Assembly: GCA_021325385.1 (NCBI GenBank)
Contig: JAJPHH010000118.1
Coordinates: 1-46,754, forward strand
Direction of reading: 5' to 3'
DNA from: Alphaproteobacteria bacterium
GTDB taxonomy: Bacteria > Pseudomonadota > Alphaproteobacteria > Rhizobiales > Beijerinckiaceae
DNA length: 46,754 nt
Numbering within the stretch: the first letter of the stretch is position 1; each line of letters begins with the position of its first letter. Under the pieces are notes generated by a model. The model worked only from the letters and a program-made list of their open reading frames with translations. It was not told the DNA's origin and did no database searches. Shown piece after piece: positions 41,657 to 46,754 of this stretch. The position numbers were made by a program, and so were the translations under genes.

Positions 41657-42772
41657 ATGATCATGAACGAGAAGCCGAGGACGAAGTTAAGCCGCCGCAC
41701 GGTGCTCAAAGGCGCGGCGAGCGCGGCCGCGGCCGCCAGCGTGTTCAACATCAATCATTCCTGGTCGAAGGACGTAACCTGGGACGGCAAGCCTTTCGAC
41801 GCCGGCGGCGCGACCTTGCGCATCGCCGAATGGGGCGGATTCTGGGAAGAATCGGTTCGCAAGTATCTGCTGCCCGACTTCGAGAAGGATTTCAATTGCA
41901 AGATCTCCTGGGATTCCGGCTTCCCCTGGTTCCCGAAATTCACCGCGGGCGGGCCGAAGAACCCGTTCTGCGATATCGCCAACTGGAATCTCAAGGACAT
42001 GTACCAGACGGCGCGCGCCGGCGATTTCTATCTGCCGCTGGACGACGTGCTGCCGAACATCCCCAACGCCGCCAATCTCTGGGATTTCGCCAAGTCCACC
42101 GGGTTGGGAATAACCTGGGCGTATGGCCGCTACACGTTCGGCTACCGGACCGATCTGATCGACGCGCCGATCAAGGCCTTCAAAGACTTCTGGCGGCCGT
42201 CCCTGGCGGGCAAGCGCGGCACGTACGTGACCGTCAACGAGCTCCAGATGACGCTGTTCCTCACGTCCTGCGCCGTCTTCGGCAAGGATGAATGGGATTT
42301 CCAGGCCGGCTACGACGCCATGAAGCGTCTGACGCCGATCAAGACGAGCGATTTCACCGGCAACATGCAAGCCCTGCTCGAGCGCGGCGAGGTCGTCGCC
42401 TGCAACCAATGGGACGGCGAAATGTGGGCGATGGAGGATCGCGGCGTGAAGGTCAGCCAATATATTTGGGAGGAGAAGAAGCCGCTCCTCACCCAGACGC
42501 GGACGATCAGCAAGTATGCCGAGCCGACGCAGAAGAAGCTCGCCTTCGCGCTGATGGATCGCACGCTCGATCCGAACGTCTTCGGCAAGTTCGCCGACCT
42601 GTTCTATCTGCGCCCGACCTGCAAGAACATCGAAGTCACGCCGAAAATGGCGGCGAAAGGCATCACCAACACCGCCGATTCGATCAAGGGCTTCTGGATT
42701 CCGGACTATCAAAAGTATCTCGATCACGCCGACGAGGTCGAGGAGACGGTCAACAGCATCTTCGCGGCGTAG
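41657..42772 (+). CDS. ABC transporter substrate-binding protein (PotD-like, Tat-exported)
   Basis: 371 residues from the ATG at 41657 with GGGAG just upstream; the longer open frame starts in the intergenic DNA. A twin-arginine signal (KLSRRTVLKGAASAAAAASVF) opens the protein, so it is exported folded. The mature part (LRIAEWGGFWEESVRKYLLPDFEK) is of the PotD/family 1 type, with ITWAYGRYTFGYRTDL forming the ligand region. It delivers substrate to the PotBC permeases. Ligand unknown; context suggests a hydantoin- or ureide-like molecule or an amino-acid derivative. Confidence 0.9.
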   Translation: MIMNEKPRTKLSRRTVLKGAASAAAAASVFNINHSWSKDVTWDGKPFDAGGATLRIAEWGGFWEESVRKYLLPDFEKDFNCKISWDSGFPWFPKFTAGGPKNPFCDIANWNLKDMYQTARAGDFYLPLDDVLPNIPNAANLWDFAKSTGLGITWAYGRYTFGYRTDLIDAPIKAFKDFWRPSLAGKRGTYVTVNELQMTLFLTSCAVFGKDEWDFQAGYDAMKRLTPIKTSDFTGNMQALLERGEVVACNQWDGEMWAMEDRGVKVSQYIWEEKKPLLTQTRTISKYAEPTQKKLAFALMDRTLDPNVFGKFADLFYLRPTCKNIEVTPKMAAKGITNTADSIKGFWIPDYQKYLDHADEVEETVNSIFAA

Positions 42773-42804
42773 TCATCGATCGCGCGCCATAGGAGGGAGA
42801 GGAA

Positions 42805-43875
42805 TTGGCTGTCGTCGAGCTTGTCGGGTTGACCAAGGCCTATAACGGCGCGATCGCGGTTTCCGACGTCAACCTCAAGATCGCCTCGGGCGAATTCTTC
42901 TCCCTCCTCGGCCCTTCCGGCTGCGGCAAGACGACGACGCTGCGCATGGTGGCGGGTTTCGTCACGCCCGACCAGGGCCAAATTCTGATCGACGGCGGCG
43001 ACATCGTCGATCAACCGCCGGAGAAGCGCGACATCGGCATCGTATTCCAGAACTACGCGATCTTTCCGCATATGAACGTCGCCGACAACATCGCCTTCGG
43101 CTTGCGCATGCGGAAGGTCGACAAGGCGACGATCGAAAGGCGCGTGCGCGAAGCGCTGAAGCAGGTCGGGCTAGTCGGTTACGAACGCCGCTTTCAACGC
43201 GAGCTCAGCGGCGGCGAACAACAGCGGGTGGCCTTGGCGCGGGTCCTCGTCACCCAGCCGAGGATTCTGTTGCTCGACGAGCCGTTGAGCGCGCTGGACA
43301 AGAATCTGCGCGAAGAGATGAAGTTTTGGATCAAGGGCCTGCAGAAGCAATTGGGCATCACGACGATCTATGTGACGCATGACCAGAGCGAGGCGCTCAC
43401 GATGTCCGATCGGATCGGCGTCATGAACAAGGCGCGCGTCGTGCAGATCGGCGCGCCGACCGAAATCTACGAGCGTCCAGCCGATCTGTTCGTGACGACG
43501 TTCATCGGTCATTCCAATCTGCTCGACGCGACGGTCAAGGAATCGAGGGGAGGGTCGGTCGGATTGGCGCTCGGCGACGGGATCACCATCGCTGCTCCGG
43601 CGCGTTCCGGCCTGATTGCCGGGCAGAGGGTCAAGCTCGTCATCCGGCCGGAGAACATCCTGCTCGATGGCGGCGACGACAGCATGGTCCGCCTGCCGGC
43701 TCGGATCGACGCGAAAGTCTATCAGGGCGCCTTGATCCGCTATCAGCTCGTCGCGGCCGGGCAGCCGCTCGTCGCGGAGGTGCAGAACCAGGCGCAGAAG
43801 GCTCAGTACGAGGTCGGCGGCAGCGTCACGATTTTCTGGCGGCCGGAAAGTACCGAGGCGCTGCCGATCGAGTGA
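42805..43875 (+). CDS. ABC transporter ATPase (PotA-like)
   Basis: 356 residues from TTG 42805, preceded by GGAGGGAGAGGAA. Walker A GPSGCGKTT (36-44), Q-loop VFQNYAIFPHM, signature LSGGEQQRVALARVL, Walker B ILLLDEPLSAL and switch His in YVTHDQSEA. A TOBE-type domain follows from about residue 270. Canonical in every motif. It energises the PotBC-like permeases; spacing of 32 bases from the binding-protein gene keeps it in the operon. Confidence 0.94.
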   Translation: MAVVELVGLTKAYNGAIAVSDVNLKIASGEFFSLLGPSGCGKTTTLRMVAGFVTPDQGQILIDGGDIVDQPPEKRDIGIVFQNYAIFPHMNVADNIAFGLRMRKVDKATIERRVREALKQVGLVGYERRFQRELSGGEQQRVALARVLVTQPRILLLDEPLSALDKNLREEMKFWIKGLQKQLGITTIYVTHDQSEALTMSDRIGVMNKARVVQIGAPTEIYERPADLFVTTFIGHSNLLDATVKESRGGSVGLALGDGITIAAPARSGLIAGQRVKLVIRPENILLDGGDDSMVRLPARIDAKVYQGALIRYQLVAAGQPLVAEVQNQAQKAQYEVGGSVTIFWRPESTEALPIE

Positions 43876-43926
43876 CGGCGGCGGTGACAACAGCGAATTT
43901 TCGGATCTTGATGGGGCGGTCAGGCA

Positions 43927-45468
43927 ATGCGTATCGGGATTGATGTCGGAGGGACGAACACGGACGCCGTTCTGATGGACGGCCTCGACGTGCTCGGCTG
44001 GCGAAAGACGCCGACCACGCCCGATGTCGGCTCCGGCATCATGACCGTGCTGCGCGAGCTGCTCGCCGCGACCAAAGTTTCGGCCGGCGAGATCAAAGCA
44101 GTGATGATCGGCACGACGCATTTCACCAACGCGATCGTCGAGCGCCGCCGGCTGGTCGAAGTCGCCGCCGTCCGGCTCGGCCTTCCCGCCACCCGCTCGC
44201 TGCCGCCTTTGACTGATTGGCCGTCCGATCTCGCCGCGGCGGTCGGGCGGCATCGCTACATGCTGCGCGGCGGCAACGAGTTCGACGGCCGCGAGATCGC
44301 GCCGCTCGACGAACGCGGCCTGCGCGAAGCGGCGCAGGACATCAAGCGAAAGAACGTCACCGCCGCGGCGATCAGCTCGGTCTTCTCGCCGGTGACCGCC
44401 GAGATGGAGCAGCGCGCCGCCTCTATTCTCGCCGAGGAGGTCCCCGGCATCCGCCTGTCGCTGTCGCACGAGATCGGCCGCATCGGCTTTCTCGAGCGCG
44501 AGAACGCCACGATCATGAACGCCTGTCTGGTCGATCTCGCGTTCGCGGTCGTCTCGTCCTTCCGCCGCGCCCTGGAAGAGTTGAAGATCGAAGCGCCGTT
44601 CTTCATCAGTCAGAACGACGGCACGCTGATGGCGCCGCAGCATGTCGAGCGCTATCCGGTCCTCACTTTTGCGTCCGGCCCGACCAATTCGATGCGCGGC
44701 GCCGCGCTGCTGGCGGGGCTCAAAGAGGCGATGGTGGTCGATATCGGCGGCACCACGTCGGACGTCGGCATGTTGATGCACGGTTTTCCGCGCGAAGCGG
44801 CGGTGTCGGTCGATATCGGCGGCGTGCGCACCAATTTCCGCATGCCCGACGTGCTGGCGATCGGCCTCGGCGGCGGCAGCCTGGTGCGCGACGAGGGCGC
44901 GCGCATCGGGCCCGATTCGGTCGGCTACGAGCTGACCAAGCGGGCGCTGGTCTTCGGCGGCGACGAACTGACGACGACCGACATCGTCGTCGCCGCCGGC
45001 CTCGAAGACATCGGCGACCGCTCGCGCGTCAAGCATCTGTCGAAGGGCGTGATCAAGACCGCGCTCGAGACGATCCACCGGATGGCCGACACGGCCGTCG
45101 ATCGCATGAAGACGAGCGCCGCGCCATTGCCGGTCATTCTCGTCGGCGGCGGCGCTATCCTGGTGTCGGAGAAATTGCCCTCAGCCTCCGAAGTGGTTCG
45201 GCCGCCGCACTCCTCGGTCGCCAATGCGATCGGCGCGGCGGTCGCGCAGGTCGGCGGCGAAGTCGATCGGGTCTTCGCGGTCGAGGGGTCGAGCCGCGAC
45301 GCCGTGCTCGACATCGCCAAGCGCGAGGCGGCCGAACGCGCCGTCGCCGCCGGCGCAGAGCGCTCCTCGGTGAAAATCGTCGATGTCGAGGACGTTCCGC
45401 TCGCCTACCTTCCCGGCAACGCCACGCGCATTCGCGTCAAGGCGGTCGGCGACCTCTTGATCCAATGA
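43927..45468 (+). CDS. Hydantoinase/oxoprolinase family protein (HyuA-like, short form)
   Basis: 513 residues, shorter than full HyuA (~690), lacking the C-terminal acetone-carboxylase-like domain. The first phosphate loop is IGIDVGGTNTDAVLM (3-17) and the second VVDIGGTTSDVGMLMHGFP (near 271-290), both of the ASKHA fold; IGTTHFTNAIVERR and FISQNDGTLM are family segments. Such proteins hydrolyse N-methylhydantoin or 5-oxoproline using ATP. The short form is found next to DUF917 genes, exactly as here, and the two may be subunits of one enzyme. Confidence 0.88.
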   Translation: MRIGIDVGGTNTDAVLMDGLDVLGWRKTPTTPDVGSGIMTVLRELLAATKVSAGEIKAVMIGTTHFTNAIVERRRLVEVAAVRLGLPATRSLPPLTDWPSDLAAAVGRHRYMLRGGNEFDGREIAPLDERGLREAAQDIKRKNVTAAAISSVFSPVTAEMEQRAASILAEEVPGIRLSLSHEIGRIGFLERENATIMNACLVDLAFAVVSSFRRALEELKIEAPFFISQNDGTLMAPQHVERYPVLTFASGPTNSMRGAALLAGLKEAMVVDIGGTTSDVGMLMHGFPREAAVSVDIGGVRTNFRMPDVLAIGLGGGSLVRDEGARIGPDSVGYELTKRALVFGGDELTTTDIVVAAGLEDIGDRSRVKHLSKGVIKTALETIHRMADTAVDRMKTSAAPLPVILVGGGAILVSEKLPSASEVVRPPHSSVANAIGAAVAQVGGEVDRVFAVEGSSRDAVLDIAKREAAERAVAAGAERSSVKIVDVEDVPLAYLPGNATRIRVKAVGDLLIQ

Positions 45469-45478
45469 GAAGCATTCG

Positions 45479-46570
45479 ATGTGGCGAATCACTGAGCAGG
45501 ACCTGAAAGACCTCGCGGTCGGCGCCGCCTTCCTCGGCACGGGCGGCGGCGGCGATCCCTATATCGGCCGCTTGATGGTGCAAGCGGCGCTCGATGCGGG
45601 CAAGAGCGTCACGATCCTCGATCCGAGCGAGGTCGCCGACGACGCTCTGGTGATTCCGACCGCAATGATGGGCGCGCCGACCGTGCTGGTCGAAAAGATC
45701 CCGAGCGGCGAAGAGGCGGTGGCCTCTTTGCGCAAGCTCGAAGCGCATCTCGGCCGCAAGGCGTTCGCGACCATGCCGATCGAATGCGGCGGCATCAATT
45801 CGACGATCCCGCTCGTGGTCGGCGCGCTGACCGGCCTGCCGGTCGTCGACGCCGACGGAATGGGCCGCGCCTTCCCGGAATTGCAGATGGAGACGTTCAG
45901 CGTGCTGGGCGTGCGATCTTCGCCGATGGTGGTGACCAACGAATATGGCGACAACGCGCTGATCGAGGCGCGCGACGACAAGTTTGTCGAATGGCTGTCG
46001 AGGGGCGTCACCATCCGCATGGGCGGGGCGGCCTATATCGCCGAATATGCGATGAGCGGCGTCGACGTGAAGCGCACCGCCGTGCCGAACACGATTTCGC
46101 TCGGCGTCAAGATCGGCCGCTGCCTGCGCGAGGCGAAGAAGAACCACAAGAACCCGATCGAAACCCTGCTCGAGATGCTGCCCGAGACCCTCTATTCGTA
46201 CGGAAGGGTGATCTGGCGCGGCAAGGTCGTCGACGTGCGCCGCGAGACCAAGATGGGCTGGGCGCTCGGCTACGCCAAGATCGAGGGCGTCGATGAATGG
46301 CGTGGGACGATGGAGATCCAGATCCAGAACGAAAATCTCATCGCCCGCGTCGACGGCAAGGTGCGCGCCATCGTGCCGGACCTGATCTGCATCATGGAGG
46401 CGGAGACCGCCGAGCCGATCACCACGGAGTACCTGCGTTACGGCCAGCGCGTGGTTGTCGTGTCGGTCGCCGTGCCGCCGATCATGCGCACGCCCGAGGC
46501 GCTGGAAGTGTTCGGCCCGAAAGGCTTTCGCATCGACGAACCGTATACGCCGATCGAGCAGCTCGCATGA
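45479..46570 (+). CDS. DUF917 family protein
   Basis: 363 residues. The N-terminal GAAFLGTGGGGDPYIGRLM and then IPTAMMGAPTVLVEKIPSG are defining for DUF917; PIECGGINSTIPL and GADGMGRAFPELQM-like segments (here DADGMGRAFPELQM) follow. Some members act on S-methyl-thiohydantoin; for most no activity is known. It starts 10 bases after the hydantoinase gene and ends the operon, facing the LuxR gene. Confidence 0.9.
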   Translation: MWRITEQDLKDLAVGAAFLGTGGGGDPYIGRLMVQAALDAGKSVTILDPSEVADDALVIPTAMMGAPTVLVEKIPSGEEAVASLRKLEAHLGRKAFATMPIECGGINSTIPLVVGALTGLPVVDADGMGRAFPELQMETFSVLGVRSSPMVVTNEYGDNALIEARDDKFVEWLSRGVTIRMGGAAYIAEYAMSGVDVKRTAVPNTISLGVKIGRCLREAKKNHKNPIETLLEMLPETLYSYGRVIWRGKVVDVRRETKMGWALGYAKIEGVDEWRGTMEIQIQNENLIARVDGKVRAIVPDLICIMEAETAEPITTEYLRYGQRVVVVSVAVPPIMRTPEALEVFGPKGFRIDEPYTPIEQLA

Positions 46571-46583
46571 CTTGTTCGCGCGG

Positions 46584-46754
46584 TCAGTGCAGCAGGCGCT
46601 GCTGGCGGGCGACCGTGATCGCCATGACCCGGCTGTTGACGCCGAGTTTTCCGTAAAGGTTCTTGAGGTGGAACTTCACCGTCGCCTCGCTGACGCCGAT
46701 CGACCGGGCGATTTCCTTGTTGGCCAGGCCGTGATTGAGCAGGCCGAGAATCTC
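46584..46754 (-). CDS. LuxR-type response regulator, C-terminal DNA-binding domain (partial)
   Basis: 57 codons read leftward from the window edge to the stop at 46584. EILGLLNHGLANKEIARSIG and VSEATVKFHLKNLYGKLGV form the LuxR/GerE helix-turn-helix. The sensor or receiver part lies beyond the window. It converges on the hydantoin operon, so it may or may not regulate it. Confidence 0.88.
   Translation of the reverse strand, partial: EILGLLNHGLANKEIARSIGVSEATVKFHLKNLYGKLGVNSRVMAITVARQQRLLH

Noticed and set aside
43171..45078. Long antisense open frame (635 codons) across the ATPase and hydantoinase genes
   Set aside because: It is the mirror of codon bias in real genes; composition is Arg/Asp/His-rich and it has no domain features.

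Overview
The window is GC-rich chromosomal DNA from an alphaproteobacterium, most likely Hyphomicrobiales (Rhizobiales). The taxonomic guess rests on the codon bias, a TolQ of the alphaproteobacterial type, a candidate ROSE-type RNA thermometer before an hsp20 gene, PuuD/PuuE purine genes and many RbsABC-type sugar transporters. It is a free-living heterotroph's catabolic region. No rRNA, tRNA, CRISPR array, phage or transposase gene was seen.

Layout. (1) 1-4570: start of tolQ (cut by the window edge), then a divergent LysR regulator and a purine-degradation pair, puuD (membrane urate oxidase with a fused cytochrome c) and an allantoate amidohydrolase, then a small His-rich protein with a clear terminator. 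The matching allantoinase puuE lies alone 32 kb away (35798-36802). (2) 4775-8686: xylose operon with xylose isomerase, a Caulobacter XylB-like dehydrogenase, a ribokinase-family kinase and an SGNH esterase. (3) 8792-11914: stress and envelope genes: a retropepsin-like protease, two hsp20 genes (candidate ROSE thermometer before the first), a small exported protein and a DUF3891 protein. (4) 12145-19293: seven-gene operon with a ribose-type ABC importer (binding protein, two permeases, ATPase), an enolase-superfamily acid-sugar dehydratase, a GntR/FCD regulator with two winged-helix domains and a rhamnose-mutarotase-like protein. (5) 19560-22256: four small or unknown proteins and a 740-base gap.

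(6) 22441-35010: the most interesting part, two divergent operons (5 + 6 genes) around a 283-base control region. Leftward: SDR, polyol/fructuronate dehydrogenase, RpiR regulator, two Gfo/Idh/MocA oxidoreductases. Rightward: TIM-barrel isomerase/epimerase, a third Gfo/Idh/MocA enzyme and a complete ABC importer. Both promoters are TTGACA-N17 promoters carrying the same GGAA-containing operator in the spacer, a strong sign that one regulator (probably the encoded RpiR) controls all eleven genes. I infer an uptake and oxidation/epimerisation route for an unidentified polyol, inositol isomer or keto-sugar.

(7) 35011-38664: puuE and a quinone-oxidoreductase-type dehydrogenase, separated by decayed DNA: a fragment resembling a peptide-binding protein, a broken isochorismatase-type gene, dispersed palindromes and a ~507-base segment bounded by a 15-base inverted repeat and filled with nested palindromes. 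(8) 39066-46570: operon for a hydantoin-like compound: two-cysteine racemase, PotABCD-type importer (one permease frameshifted by an extra base), short HyuA-type hydantoinase and a DUF917 protein. The window ends in the C-terminal LuxR-type DNA-binding domain of a regulator on the other strand.
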